In this document: positions 45,572-54,310 of the stretch, in pieces
Numbering within the stretch: the stretch's first letter is position 1
How the letters are laid out: each line of letters opens with the position of its first letter
Assembly: GCF_025152745.1 (NCBI RefSeq)
Contig: NZ_CP104040.1
Location: 2,232,001-2,296,000 of the forward strand
Length of the DNA: 64,000 nucleotides
Source: Rhizobium sp. WSM4643
GTDB lineage: Bacteria > Pseudomonadota > Alphaproteobacteria > Rhizobiales > Rhizobiaceae
Direction: 5' to 3'
Made by a program: the position numbers and the translations under genes
The notes under the pieces: generated by a model
The model's input: the letters and a program-made list of their open reading frames with translations, nothing else
What the model was told of the DNA's origin: nothing
The model's database searches: none

Positions 45572-46855
45572 ATGGCGATCCTTCCGCCCGGGTTCATATC
45601 GGACCGCTCGGGCAATTTTGGCATCATGACGGCGCTGCTGGTGGTGCCGCTCTTCGGCGCGGCTGGCATGGCCGTGGATTTCGCCCATGCGCTCAGCCTG
45701 AGGACACAGCTTTATACCGCCGCCGATGCCGCCGCCGTCGGTTCGATCGCCGAGAAATCCGGCGCGGTCGCAGCCGCCATGACCATGAGCGGCAACGGCA
45801 CGATCTCGCTCGGCAAAGACGACGCCCGTAGCATTTTCATGTCTCAAATGTCCGGCGAGCTGACCGACGTTCATGTCGATCTCGGCATCGACGTCATCAA
45901 GACTGCCAACAAGCTGAACTCGCAGGTTTCCTTCAGCGCGACGGTGCCCACCACCTTCATGCGCATCCTCGGCCGGGACTCGATTACGATCTCGGGCGTT
46001 GCGACGGCCGAATATCAAACCGCCGCCTTCATGGATTTCTACATCCTGCTCGACAACACGCCTTCCATGGGCGTCGGCGCAACCGCGACCGATGTTTCCA
46101 AACTGCAGGCCAAAACAGGCTGCGCCTTCGCCTGCCATCAGATAGACCAGAGCACCAACAACTACACTATCGCCAAGAGCCTCGGCGTCGCCATGCGCAT
46201 CGACGTCGTGCGCCAGGCAACTCAGGCGTTGACCGATACGGCCAAGACCGAACGCGTCAGCAGCGACCAGTTCCGCATGGGCGTCTATACTTTCGGCACC
46301 AAGGCCGAAGACGCCAAGCTGACGACGATCTCCAGCCCCACATCCGACCTGACGAAGGTGAAGAACTACACCGACGCCGTCGATCTGATGACCATTCCCT
46401 ACCAGAACTACAACCAGGACCAACTCACGAGCTTCGATAGCGCCCTGACCCAGATGAATACCATCATCGATCCGGCCGGTGACGGCACGTCGAATATCAG
46501 CCCCGAAAAGATCTTGTTCTTCGTTTCCGATGGCGTCGGCGACAGTTACAAGCCGTCGACATGCACCAAGAAGACGACCGGCGGCCGCTGTCAGGAACCG
46601 ATCGACACCTCCTTCTGCAAGCCGTTGAAGGATCGCGGTGTCAAGATCGCCGTGCTCTACACCACCTACCTGCCGTTGCCGAGCAACGATTGGTACAACA
46701 AATGGATCAGCCCCTTCCAGAGCGAGATTCCGACGAAGATGCAGGCATGCGCTTCGCCCGGCCTCTACTTCGAGGTGACGCCGACCCAAGGTATTGCCGA
46801 TGCGATGAAGGCACTTTTCCTGAAGGTCATCCGAGCGCCGCGCATCACCAGCTAG
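45572..46855 (+). CDS. TadG-like pilus assembly protein with vWA-like domain
   Basis: A 427-residue protein with an N-terminal Tad-type hydrophobic segment (GNFGIMTALLVVPLFGAAGMAVDFAHAL), typical of the TadE/G family in which pseudopilin-like helices enter the membrane. The rest resembles a von Willebrand A domain (DFYILLDNTPSMGVGA, a DxSxS-like MIDAS with N-T replacing the first serine; ILFFVSDGVGD). TadG proteins help assemble or anchor Flp pili. The other tad genes are not in this window. The start ATG has GGGGAC before it. Confidence 0.82.
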   Translation: MAILPPGFISDRSGNFGIMTALLVVPLFGAAGMAVDFAHALSLRTQLYTAADAAAVGSIAEKSGAVAAAMTMSGNGTISLGKDDARSIFMSQMSGELTDVHVDLGIDVIKTANKLNSQVSFSATVPTTFMRILGRDSITISGVATAEYQTAAFMDFYILLDNTPSMGVGATATDVSKLQAKTGCAFACHQIDQSTNNYTIAKSLGVAMRIDVVRQATQALTDTAKTERVSSDQFRMGVYTFGTKAEDAKLTTISSPTSDLTKVKNYTDAVDLMTIPYQNYNQDQLTSFDSALTQMNTIIDPAGDGTSNISPEKILFFVSDGVGDSYKPSTCTKKTTGGRCQEPIDTSFCKPLKDRGVKIAVLYTTYLPLPSNDWYNKWISPFQSEIPTKMQACASPGLYFEVTPTQGIADAMKALFLKVIRAPRITS

Positions 46856-46860
46856 CGCAT

Positions 46861-47010
46861 CGGCCCGAAAATCGAAATCGATTTTCGGAAAGCACGATGC
46901 GTAGATCCAGAAAGTTAGAGCGTCCTTTGTGCGTCCGAAAGGGCGCACGGCGCACCTAATGCATGTCGCCGGAAGTGTGCTGCCGTTTCGGGTCAACGAC
47001 ATGCATAAAA
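46861..47010. repeat. Rhizobial palindromic mosaic element
   Basis: Two palindromes: CCGAAAATCGA paired with TCGATTTTCGG near 46864-46887, and ATGCATGTCG (46959-46968) paired with CGACATGCAT (46997-47006). The GCATGTCG...CGACATGC module recurs widely between rhizobial genes. It separates the convergent TadG-like and gor genes. Confidence 0.55.
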
Positions 47011-47034
47011 CAAAGAGCTAAAGCCCGCCGTGGG

Positions 47035-48420
47035 TCAAAGCCGCTTGCCGTCGCGGATCCGATAGCTCGGCGCATACATGGTGACAAGCTCTTCGGCGGC
47101 GGTCGGATGCAGCGCCATGGTACGGTCGAAATCGTCTTTAGTGCAGCCGGCCTTCAGCGTGATGCCGAGCAACTGCGCCATCTCGCCGGCGTCGTGGCCG
47201 AGGATATGGGCGCCCACCACCTTGCGGCTCGCCGCATCGACGATCAGCTTCATAATCATCCGCTCGGCCCGGCCGGAAAGCGTTGCCTTCAGCGGCCGGA
47301 ACTGGGCGCGGTAAACCTCGAGCTCGCCGTAACGTTTGCCCGCATCCTCTTCCGAGAGGCCGACAGTGCCGATCTCCGGCTGCGAGAAGACGGCGGTCGG
47401 GATCAGCTCGTAGTCCGGCCGGGTCGGATTGTTCTTGTATTCGGTCTCGATGAAGCACATCGCCTCGTGGATCGCCACTGGCGTCAACTGTACCCGGTTG
47501 GTGACGTCGCCGAGCGCATAGATGTTTTCGACATTGGTGCGGGAATATTCATCGACAATAACGGCGCCGCGTTCGTTGACGGCGACGCCGGCCGCCTCGA
47601 GGCCGAGGCCTTCGGTGTTCGGATCGCGCCCGAGCGCCAGCATGACGACGCCGGCCTGCAGCGTGCCGTTGTTCAGCGTCTCCAGAATGAGCCCGTTCTC
47701 ACCCTTCGAAACCTTCTGCAGCGTGTCGTGGCAGAGGATGCGGATGCCCTTGGCGACCATAGCCTCGTGCAGCCCGCGTCTCAGATCCTCGTCGAAGCGC
47801 GACAGGATCTCGGCGCCGCGATAGATCAGCGTCGTCTCGACGCCGAGGCCATGGAAAATATTGGCGAATTCGACGGCAATATAGCCGCCGCCGGCGATGA
47901 CGATCGATTTCGGCAGCTCTTCGAGATGAAAGGCCTCGTTGGAGGAGATGCAGAGTTCGTGACCGGGAAGGGCTGCATGCGGGTTAGGCCGTCCGCCGGT
48001 GGCGATCACGATCGTCTTGGCCGTCACCGTCTGTCCAGTCTTCAGCAGCCGGACCGTATGGGCATCCACGAGCTCTGCGCGCGTTTCCAGGATTTCGGCA
48101 TTGGCGCCGGCGAGACCTTTCTTGTAGAGGCCTTCCAGACGGGCGATTTCAACATCCTTGGCCGCCACCAGCTTCTTCCAGTCGAAGCTGCTTTGGCCAA
48201 CCGTCCAGCCGAAGCCCGCTGCATCCTCGAAATGCTCGTGGAACTGCGAGGCATAGACGAAGAGCTTCTTCGGCACGCAGCCGCGGATCACGCAGGTGCC
48301 GCCGTAGCGGTATTCTTCGGCAATCGCCACCTTCTTGCCGAGCGAGGCGGCGACACGCGCGCCGCGCACGCCTCCGGAGCCGCCGCCGATGACGAAGAGG
48401 TCGTAGTCGTAGGAAGACAT
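47035..48420 (-). CDS. gor: Glutathione-disulfide reductase
   Basis: A 461-residue flavoenzyme that reduces oxidised glutathione with NADPH. The FAD site is VIGGGSGGVRGAR, the redox-active disulfide is C43/C48 in YGGTCVIRGCVPKK, the NADPH site is IAGGGYIAVEFANIFHGLG, and the C-terminal active-site histidine is in MALHPTAAEELV. The VIRGC form of the disulfide motif is the glutathione reductase pattern rather than lipoamide dehydrogenase. GGAG lies nine bases upstream. It is monocistronic, convergent with the TadG-like gene. Confidence 0.95.
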   Translation of the reverse strand: MSSYDYDLFVIGGGSGGVRGARVAASLGKKVAIAEEYRYGGTCVIRGCVPKKLFVYASQFHEHFEDAAGFGWTVGQSSFDWKKLVAAKDVEIARLEGLYKKGLAGANAEILETRAELVDAHTVRLLKTGQTVTAKTIVIATGGRPNPHAALPGHELCISSNEAFHLEELPKSIVIAGGGYIAVEFANIFHGLGVETTLIYRGAEILSRFDEDLRRGLHEAMVAKGIRILCHDTLQKVSKGENGLILETLNNGTLQAGVVMLALGRDPNTEGLGLEAAGVAVNERGAVIVDEYSRTNVENIYALGDVTNRVQLTPVAIHEAMCFIETEYKNNPTRPDYELIPTAVFSQPEIGTVGLSEEDAGKRYGELEVYRAQFRPLKATLSGRAERMIMKLIVDAASRKVVGAHILGHDAGEMAQLLGITLKAGCTKDDFDRTMALHPTAAEELVTMYAPSYRIRDGKRL

Positions 48421-48544
48421 GAGGAGCTCCGGAAGGGAATCGTAGGAAGGATGTCCCTGATATAGGGGCGATCATCACGAAAACAAAAGCCCGCTCGTGC
48501 GTCATCCCGTTCCCACCGCTGAATCTTCATTGTAAAACGGCTGC

Positions 48545-48600
48545 CCCAGTCACCGTCTGCGGTTGACCCAGTCACCGTCTGTTTATGGTTGACCCGGTCA
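48545..48600 (+). repeat. Short direct repeats between gor and a small gene
   Basis: CCCAGTCACCGTCTG occurs at 48545-48559 and 48567-48581, 22 bases apart, and GGTTGACCC occurs at 48561 and 48587. The array sits about 50 bases before the small gene at 48652. Confidence 0.6.
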
Positions 48601-48651
48601 GCCGAGGCTGGCAGGCAATCCATGGGATGGAAAAGAATGCCGGAGCAAAGA

Positions 48652-48864
48652 ATGGATCAAACTCTCTTCACCAACCTGTGCAAGGCTGGCAAATTCAAGG
48701 AAGCGCTTGGCCTTGCCATTCAGGGCCATGAGGACGAAAAATACACGCCAAGCCGTTTCTCGATCGACAAGAAGACGAGACTGCCGATCTTCTACCGCGG
48801 CAACAAGCGCGTGGAGCCGGATGAGGAGGGTGTGTGGCAACTTGCAAAGAACCCGAACGCCTAG
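48652..48864 (+). CDS. Small conserved-looking hypothetical protein
   Basis: A 70-residue soluble protein (MDQTLFTNLCKAGKFKEAL...). The ATG has GGAG nine bases upstream; earlier in-frame starts at 48589 and 48637 are less well placed. It is rich in charged residues with YTPSRFSIDKKTRLPIFYRGNKRVEPDEEG in the middle and has no signal or membrane segment. I do not recognise the family. Confidence 0.55.
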   Translation: MDQTLFTNLCKAGKFKEALGLAIQGHEDEKYTPSRFSIDKKTRLPIFYRGNKRVEPDEEGVWQLAKNPNA

Positions 48865-48899
48865 GGACTGAGTTCCGGCGCACATCCGATGCCAATTGC

Positions 48900-49022
48900 A
48901 TATGCCTAGATCGGGATGATTTTAGGCCCGATCGGCCTGAAATCTGAATCCTGATCTACATCAAAGAAGTAGAGCATGATGTCGTCCGAAAACCGCACAC
49001 ACCTTTCGGCATCATGCTCTAG
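48900..49022. repeat. Rhizobial palindromic mosaic element
   Basis: GATCGGG pairs with CCCGATC near 48909-48933. Then AGAGCATGATG (48971-48981) pairs with CATCATGCTCT (49010-49020), with inner CCGAAA / TTTCGG. The second module resembles intergenic repeats common in Rhizobium. It may also serve as the end of the small upstream gene's transcript. Confidence 0.55.
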
Positions 49023-49034
49023 CGATTGTTGCTG

Positions 49035-49319
49035 TCAGCGGGTAATGCGGAAATCCGTCGGGATCTTTTCAAGCTGGGCTGCTTCCGTCTCGACGCCCGA
49101 AACCGACGCCCCCGAAGGCCCGCGCCTGAAACGCTCGATCATCGTCGAGATGGCGCTGTCGGGTCCTGCGATCACAGCGACGACCGCCCCGTCCTCTTCA
49201 TTGCGAACCCAGCCGGTCAAACCGAGCCGTACCGCCTCATCGCGTGTCCAATAGCGAAAACCGACACCCTGGACCTTGCCGGATATCCGCACTCGGACAG
49301 CCTTGTCATGATCGGACAT
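49035..49319 (-). CDS. acyP: Acylphosphatase
   Basis: A 94-residue enzyme that hydrolyses acyl phosphates such as 1,3-bisphosphoglycerate. The catalytic arginine is Arg22 ([12 protein letters not shown]) and the catalytic asparagine Asn40 (GWVRNEEDG). The true start is the ATG at 49319, with AGGTGA ten bases upstream; the ORF extends two codons further to a TTG. The size is normal. It is separated from the upstream DUF2059 gene by a strong terminator. Confidence 0.93.
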   Translation of the reverse strand: MSDHDKAVRVRISGKVQGVGFRYWTRDEAVRLGLTGWVRNEEDGAVVAVIAGPDSAISTMIERFRRGPSGASVSGVETEAAQLEKIPTDFRITR

Positions 49320-49364
49320 CTGCAATCACCTGAAACCTCGCCGGCAGCATTTGCCGCATCATAG

Positions 49365-49393
49365 CAAAAAAGCCCGGACAATGCCGGGCTTTC
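49365..49393 (-). terminator. Terminator after the rpiA-DUF2059 transcript
   Basis: On the minus strand GCCCGG, loop CATTGT, CCGGGC is followed by a run of six T. It lies 20 bases past the DUF2059 stop. Confidence 0.85.
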
Positions 49394-49413
49394 GCAAATT
49401 TGATGGGCAAGCC

Positions 49414-49977
49414 TTACTGCTGGGCAGCCGGTGCGGGAGCCGGAGCGGCGGGGCTGTCGGTTGCCGGCGGCGGCGCCTTGATGACCTTGGAAAGCTCGGC
49501 GTTGCTCTGCTTTTCCAGGTCGCGGGAAATGCCCTGCGCCCAGATGTCGGCAGCCTTCGCCGTCTCGCGCGAAGCGACCGGACCGTCGCGCAGCAGCTTC
49601 TTGCCGACGTCGGAATTATAGAAGTCAGCGATCGCCTTCAGCTCATCGACGGTGAAGGTCTTGGCGTAGGTGAGTGCCGCCTCCTTCTCCAGATCGCCGC
49701 GGCGCGGCGCCAACGCAAGCGCCTGCGCGTCGACCGTCGACGAAATGATGTCCTGGTAATTCGGCGAATCCTGGATCAGGCCGGCCTTCAGGCGCTCGGC
49801 GAGACCGGGCAGGATATTGTCGAATTGGGCAGTGGCGCCAATGGCGTCGATCGCCGCGCGAGACGCCTTCAACTGCTCCTCGGAGACTTCCTGCGCCTTA
49901 ACGGCGGAGCCGAAGGCAAGCCCGGAAAGAACGACGGTCGCAGCGGCGAGACGGCCAAGACCTGCAATGTTCATCAT
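49414..49977 (-). CDS. DUF2059 periplasmic protein
   Basis: A 187-residue exported protein with a signal peptide (LAAATVVLSGLAFGSAVKAQE). The DUF2059 core is visible as TYAKTFTVDELKAIADFYNSDVGKKLLRDGP. A Pro/Ala-rich tail ends in APAPAAQQ. The family function is unknown. An AGGAG precedes the ATG, and the gene starts 15 bases after rpiA, so the two form an operon ending in the terminator at 49365. Confidence 0.9.
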   Translation of the reverse strand: MMNIAGLGRLAAATVVLSGLAFGSAVKAQEVSEEQLKASRAAIDAIGATAQFDNILPGLAERLKAGLIQDSPNYQDIISSTVDAQALALAPRRGDLEKEAALTYAKTFTVDELKAIADFYNSDVGKKLLRDGPVASRETAKAADIWAQGISRDLEKQSNAELSKVIKAPPPATDSPAAPAPAPAAQQ

Positions 49978-49992
49978 GAGTATATGCTCCTG

Positions 49993-50691
49993 TTATCTGT
50001 TTGCCTGCAGTGTACGCACACCCGCAGGACCGGCAATGATCGCAAGTGCCGCCATATTGATAAAGAGCCCGTGTTCGACGACGCCGGGTATGGAATTCAG
50101 CTCGCTCGAAAGCGCCTCTGCATCAGGAATGCGGCCAAAAGATGCATCGATGATGTGATGGCCGCCATCCGTGGTAAACTCTCCGTCACCCGACTGGCGC
50201 AGATTAAGTTCACCCGAGAGACCGAGCCGGGCCGCGACCTTTTCGATCGCGATGCGCGTCGAGACGAGCCCGAACGGATTGACCTCGATCGGCAGCGCGA
50301 AGGCGCCGAGCATTTCCACAAACTTGCTCTCGTCGGCAATGACGATCATCCGCTCGGAGGCGGCTGCGACGATCTTTTCGCGCAGCAGCGCACCGCCGCC
50401 GCCCTTGATCAGCCTGAGCCCCGTATCGACCTCGTCGGCGCCATCGATCGTCAGGTCGAGCGTCGGCAGCTCGTCGAGCGACTTCAGCGGCACGCCGAGT
50501 TCGACGCAGAGTCGCGCGGTTCGTTCGGACGTCGGGACGCCTTCGACCCTGAAGCCGCCCGCGACCTTCTCCGCCAGCAGGCGAACGAATTCTTCCGCCG
50601 TGCTGCCGGTGCCGATTCCGAGACGCATCCCGCTTTCGACATGGGCGAGTGCGGCCTCGGCGGCCTTGATCTTCATTTCGCGGGCATCCAT
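49993..50691 (-). CDS. rpiA: Ribose-5-phosphate isomerase A
   Basis: A 232-residue pentose phosphate pathway enzyme interconverting ribose 5-phosphate and ribulose 5-phosphate. Motifs are [21 protein letters not shown] (catalytic Asp), [14 protein letters not shown] (with the catalytic Glu and Lys) and the ending GVVEHGLF. The start is moved from 50748 to the ATG at 50691, which has AGGAG upstream and matches the family N-terminus. It is first in an operon with a DUF2059 gene. Confidence 0.95.
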   Translation of the reverse strand: MDAREMKIKAAEAALAHVESGMRLGIGTGSTAEEFVRLLAEKVAGGFRVEGVPTSERTARLCVELGVPLKSLDELPTLDLTIDGADEVDTGLRLIKGGGGALLREKIVAAASERMIVIADESKFVEMLGAFALPIEVNPFGLVSTRIAIEKVAARLGLSGELNLRQSGDGEFTTDGGHHIIDASFGRIPDAEALSSELNSIPGVVEHGLFINMAALAIIAGPAGVRTLQANR

Positions 50692-50853
50692 GCGCCGCCA
50701 GCTCCTGATATTGCGTTGGATGTGCTGTTTACACGGCTCGCCTGGCAAACGAAAGTCAAAATCATCACGGAAAATGAAAAGCCGAAACAGAGGCCTGCGG
50801 CCTTCCCAGCCATCGCCGGACGTTGCTTTCCGCCGCGCGATCGCCTACCTCAG

Positions 50854-50960
50854 GGACGATCCATCGTTCCCAGGGACGATCCATCGTTCCCCAGGACGAT
50901 CCATCGTTCCCCAGGACGATCCATCGTTCCCCAGGACGATCCATCGCTCCTCAAGCCGAC
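50854..50960 (+). repeat. Five 20-bp tandem palindromic repeats upstream of gph
   Basis: Units begin at 50861, 50881, 50901, 50921 and 50941, each close to CCATCGTTCCCCAGGACGAT; three are identical and the last is diverged. Across each junction GGACGAT-CC-ATCGTTCC is a near-perfect palindrome, and the 20-bp period is two helical turns. The array ends 17 bases before the gph start. Confidence 0.9.
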
Positions 50961-50976
50961 CATCGCTCAAAGAGAC

Positions 50977-51693
50977 ATGCCCTTGACCCCTGCCCCCGCT
51001 CCCCCAGCGCTTGTCGTCTTCGATCTCGACGGCACCCTCCTCGATACCCATGTGGACCTGGTCGAGAGCCTGAACCATACGATCTCGGCCCTTGATCTCG
51101 AACCGGTCAGCTACGACGACCTCACCCATCTCGTCGGCCAGGGCGCGCGCGTGATGATAGAGCGCGCCTGCCGGCTGCGCGGCCATCCGCTTGAAGGCGA
51201 CGCCCTGCCGGCACTGATGGAGCGCTTCATCGCCCATTATGCCGGCAACATGCCCGGCCGCACCGAGCCCTATCCGGGCCTGGTCGCCGCGATGGACCGG
51301 CTGAAATCAAAGGGTTACCGCCTCGCCGTCTGCACCAACAAGATGGAGAGCCTGGCGCTCGGCCTGCTCGAAAAGCTCGACCTCACCCAATATTTCGACG
51401 CGATATCAGGCGGCGACACCTTCCCCGTGCGCAAGCCCGACGCCCGCCACCTCACTGGCACCATCGAACGCGCCGGTGGCGACATCGCGCGCACGGTGAT
51501 GATTGGCGACAGCATCAACGACATCGCCGTGGCCAAGAATGCCGGCGTGCCCTCGATTGCCGTGCCGTTCGGTTATTCCGACGTGCCGGTTTCGAGCCTC
51601 GATCCGGATGTTATCATCACCCATTTCGATGAGCTGACATCGGAACTGGTGGAAAGGCTGTTACGGGAATACGCCGAGAAGGTTGCCGTCTGA
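50977..51693 (+). CDS. gph: Phosphoglycolate phosphatase
   Basis: A 238-residue HAD-superfamily phosphatase that removes phosphate from 2-phosphoglycolate. HAD motifs are VFDLDGTLLDTHVDL (nucleophile Asp), VCTNK (motif II), a lysine in VRKPDARHL and MIGDSINDI (motif IV). The cap domain type and length fit Gph. The ATG at 50977 follows AGAGAC, a weak ribosome site, directly after the 20-bp tandem array, which may regulate it. It is divergent from rpiA. Confidence 0.9.
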   Translation: MPLTPAPAPPALVVFDLDGTLLDTHVDLVESLNHTISALDLEPVSYDDLTHLVGQGARVMIERACRLRGHPLEGDALPALMERFIAHYAGNMPGRTEPYPGLVAAMDRLKSKGYRLAVCTNKMESLALGLLEKLDLTQYFDAISGGDTFPVRKPDARHLTGTIERAGGDIARTVMIGDSINDIAVAKNAGVPSIAVPFGYSDVPVSSLDPDVIITHFDELTSELVERLLREYAEKVAV

Positions 51694-51727
51694 GGCTTGG
51701 CGATCAACCATATGTCTTTGCGATCGC

Positions 51728-51905
51728 GGCCCCTCATCTGACCCTTTGGGCCACCTTCTCCCCCCTGGGAGAAGAGGGAGAACAAGCTGCTTTCGCTCGT
51801 TTCCACAAATGGCGCTTTCAGGAAGGGGGAGACGCCGCTAAGATTTCGCTTCTCCCCGGCGGGGAGAAGATGCCGGCAGGCAGATGAGCGGGCCACACGG
51901 CACGT
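51728..51905. repeat. RIME-like intergenic mosaic repeat
   Basis: Fills most of the gene-free interval 51694-51994. It contains CCCTCATCTGACCC, GGGCCACCTTCTCCC and the hairpin CTTCTCCCCGGCGGGGAGAAG, with GCGGGCCACACGGCA near its end. The same words recur at 55.7 and 60.4 kb. Confidence 0.7.
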
Positions 51906-51994
51906 CCTCTCCTCTTATTTCTTACACGCCGATACCCCAAAACAAAACGAGCGGCCCCAAGGCCGCCCGCCAGCATCAATCATCAGAGCTGATT

Positions 51995-53908
51995 TCAGAT
52001 CTGCGCCCCACGCGCCTTCGTCGTCGCGTCAAAGGCCTTGTCGACATAAGCGTCGCGGCCGTAGACGTCGTCGAAATATTCCACCACGCCGTCCTTATTC
52101 GGCCAAGCCGTGAAGTAGGAGACGTAGACCGGGATCTTCTGCGGCACGCGCACCGCATGGTTCTGCCCGCTGGCGATCTGCTTGGCGACATCGTCGACCG
52201 TCGTGCTGAGCACGGCAGCCGCCATCGCACGCGGATCGGCAAGGCGCACGCAACCGTGGCTCAGCGCCCGCATGTCGCGCTTGAAGAAGCTCTTCGACGG
52301 CGTGTCGTGCATGTAGATCGCGTGGCTGTTCGGGAACAGGATCTTGAGTTCGCCGAGCGCATTGTCGCTGCTCGGCGGCTGGCGCACCGAGACGTTATCG
52401 GTCGAGCCGTACCAGTCGACGCTTGAAGAGGCGACGGCATGGCCGTTCACCTCGACTTCATAACCGAGTTGGTCGAGATAATTCGGATCCGAGCGCAGCT
52501 TCGGCAGCATCTCGTTGATGATGATCGACTGCGGCACGCCCCAGAAAGGGTTGAATTCCACCGTCTCGATCTCGTCGTCGAAGAAATAGGTCTGGTTGTT
52601 CTTGCCGCCGACCACCACGCGCATCGACAGCTGTTCCTTGCCGTCATTGTGGTAGTAGACCATGTAGGCGGGCTGGTTGATCATGACGTAGCGGGAACCA
52701 AGATCTTCCGGCAGCCAGCGCGCCTGCTCCATGGCGACGACGAGCTTGTCGATCTTCGAGGCATTGGTGTCGCCGCCGGTCATGGCGCGCACGGTCGCCT
52801 GGCCGATAACGCCATCGGGCTTCAGCCCGCGCTCCTTCTGGAAGTCCTCGACCAGCGAAACGATATCAGGCGAATAGTCGCTGCTGCCTGCGTAAGCAGC
52901 AAGCGTTGCCGCATGATCGGTCCTCAACGTTTCGGAGCCGTGCTTGCCGATCGCCTTGACGATATTGGCAATCTCGGGCGAGCTGTCGCCAGGCCTCAGC
53001 AAATTGTCGAGCGAAACGACGATTCGCTCCTCATTGCCGCCATCGGCGGCGCGAAGCTTTGCAAGCTCCGCCTTGAGCGCCAGGAACTGCGGGCTATCAG
53101 GCGAGCGACTGGCGATGTAGGCACCGACATCGGGGCTCATGCGGGCAAGCTTCAGCACCGGGGCCAGATTGACCACCTTGCGCTGGAAGTCGTGATAGCC
53201 GGAGATCTTGTTCGGATCGATCCGCCCGCGCACCGTATCCTGCACAAAGGCAAGCACTTTGGCGGAGAGTTCGAGTTCGAACTGTGTCAGCGCCCGGTCG
53301 CGGAAGGCGGGATCGGGATTGGCCGGGTCGATAGCAGGAGCCTGGACGGCGTAATCTTCTGGGTCGAGGCCGACGACGGCCGCATCGGCAAGAACTGACA
53401 TCGCCGACTTGGCGCGGTCGTTGATCCGGTTGCCCTCGACCCAGACGAGCGGATTGCGGCTGTCGCCGTAATAGGCTTCCAGCGCCTTTGCGACGTCGGC
53501 ATTGGCGCGCACCTTGGCCTGCGCCAGGAAACGGCGCTGTACGGCGGGTTCGGCGCTGGAATCGCCGCTGCCCGAAACATCGGCGACTGTGCCGGTGACG
53601 ACGGGATCGGCGAACTTGCCCGTATCGACGAACTGCAGCGTCTCGGTTTTGTAGGTATAATAACGCGGACCGCTCACCTTCGGCAGCGGCGCCTCAGGGT
53701 CGAGCCCGCCGAGCGATCCGCCGATGCCGCCGCGCTGGCCTACACGGCCGGGCGGCATTTGGTCCATGAAGATGGTGCTCTGGGTCCGCTGCCTGTCGCC
53801 GCGCAGCATATCCATCAGTGTGTAAGCATGCGCGGGAGCGGCGCTCATCACAGCCACGCCGCAGGAAATTGTCAACGCGGATACCGCGCTTTTAAAAACG
53901 AAGGTCAT
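51995..53908 (-). CDS. L,D-transpeptidase (YcbB type)
   Basis: A 637-residue exported peptidoglycan cross-linking enzyme. A signal peptide (SALTISCGVAVMSAAPAHA) is followed by a scaffold domain, a peptidoglycan-binding segment (SLVEDFQKERGLKPDGVIGQATVRAM), and a YkuD catalytic domain with MRVVVGGKNNQTYFF, YMHDTPSKSFF and SHGCVRLADP. The catalytic residues are His551 and Cys553 of HGCVR. Such enzymes make 3-3 cross-links, which are abundant in rhizobial walls. It stands alone and divergent from fumC. Confidence 0.93.
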   Translation of the reverse strand: MTFVFKSAVSALTISCGVAVMSAAPAHAYTLMDMLRGDRQRTQSTIFMDQMPPGRVGQRGGIGGSLGGLDPEAPLPKVSGPRYYTYKTETLQFVDTGKFADPVVTGTVADVSGSGDSSAEPAVQRRFLAQAKVRANADVAKALEAYYGDSRNPLVWVEGNRINDRAKSAMSVLADAAVVGLDPEDYAVQAPAIDPANPDPAFRDRALTQFELELSAKVLAFVQDTVRGRIDPNKISGYHDFQRKVVNLAPVLKLARMSPDVGAYIASRSPDSPQFLALKAELAKLRAADGGNEERIVVSLDNLLRPGDSSPEIANIVKAIGKHGSETLRTDHAATLAAYAGSSDYSPDIVSLVEDFQKERGLKPDGVIGQATVRAMTGGDTNASKIDKLVVAMEQARWLPEDLGSRYVMINQPAYMVYYHNDGKEQLSMRVVVGGKNNQTYFFDDEIETVEFNPFWGVPQSIIINEMLPKLRSDPNYLDQLGYEVEVNGHAVASSSVDWYGSTDNVSVRQPPSSDNALGELKILFPNSHAIYMHDTPSKSFFKRDMRALSHGCVRLADPRAMAAAVLSTTVDDVAKQIASGQNHAVRVPQKIPVYVSYFTAWPNKDGVVEYFDDVYGRDAYVDKAFDATTKARGAQI

Positions 53909-54310
53909 ATATATTCCAGTCCCGGTGTCATGCTGTTCTCAGCTCAAATCCCGCGAAACTCAAGCAACGTCCGGCTCATTGATCAGAAACCGGCCTGCGC
54001 CGCCAGCGCCGGCGGACTCAATTCTATGTGACGGAGATCCTGCACGGCGCCGCGCAGCAGTTCACACAAAATTATGAAATTATTAGTTAATTTTTTACCG
54101 AATTTATCTCGGCAGACCAGTGCAGCGAAAACGCCGCGGCGCATAAAATATCCAAAGTGGCCGAAAAAGCACGCCGCCAGGCCAGGGCAAACATGACTTC
54201 CGCTTTCAATATTTTGCACGACGTGCAGTTTTCTTATCGGGCTTTCCAACCTATAAGACCTCATCTTTCGGAAATGCCCGAAAACAGCAGCCAAAGGGAA
54301 GGCAAGGCCG
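53909..54310. other. Divergent promoter interval, L,D-transpeptidase / fumC
   Basis: No gene is supported in these 402 bases. There is an A+T-rich patch near 54070-54105 and a small hairpin CCGCC-agcgcc-GGCGG near 54000. A 40-codon ORF reading into fumC exists near 54192 but has no supporting feature. Confidence 0.4.

Noticed and set aside
45530..47002. A long minus-strand frame opposite the TadG-like gene
   Set aside because: The plus strand has a clear Tad N-terminal helix and vWA-like segments; the minus frame is histidine- and glycine-rich with no motif.
50854..50960. Possible CRISPR array
   Set aside because: The 20-bp units are back to back with no spacers and there are no cas genes.
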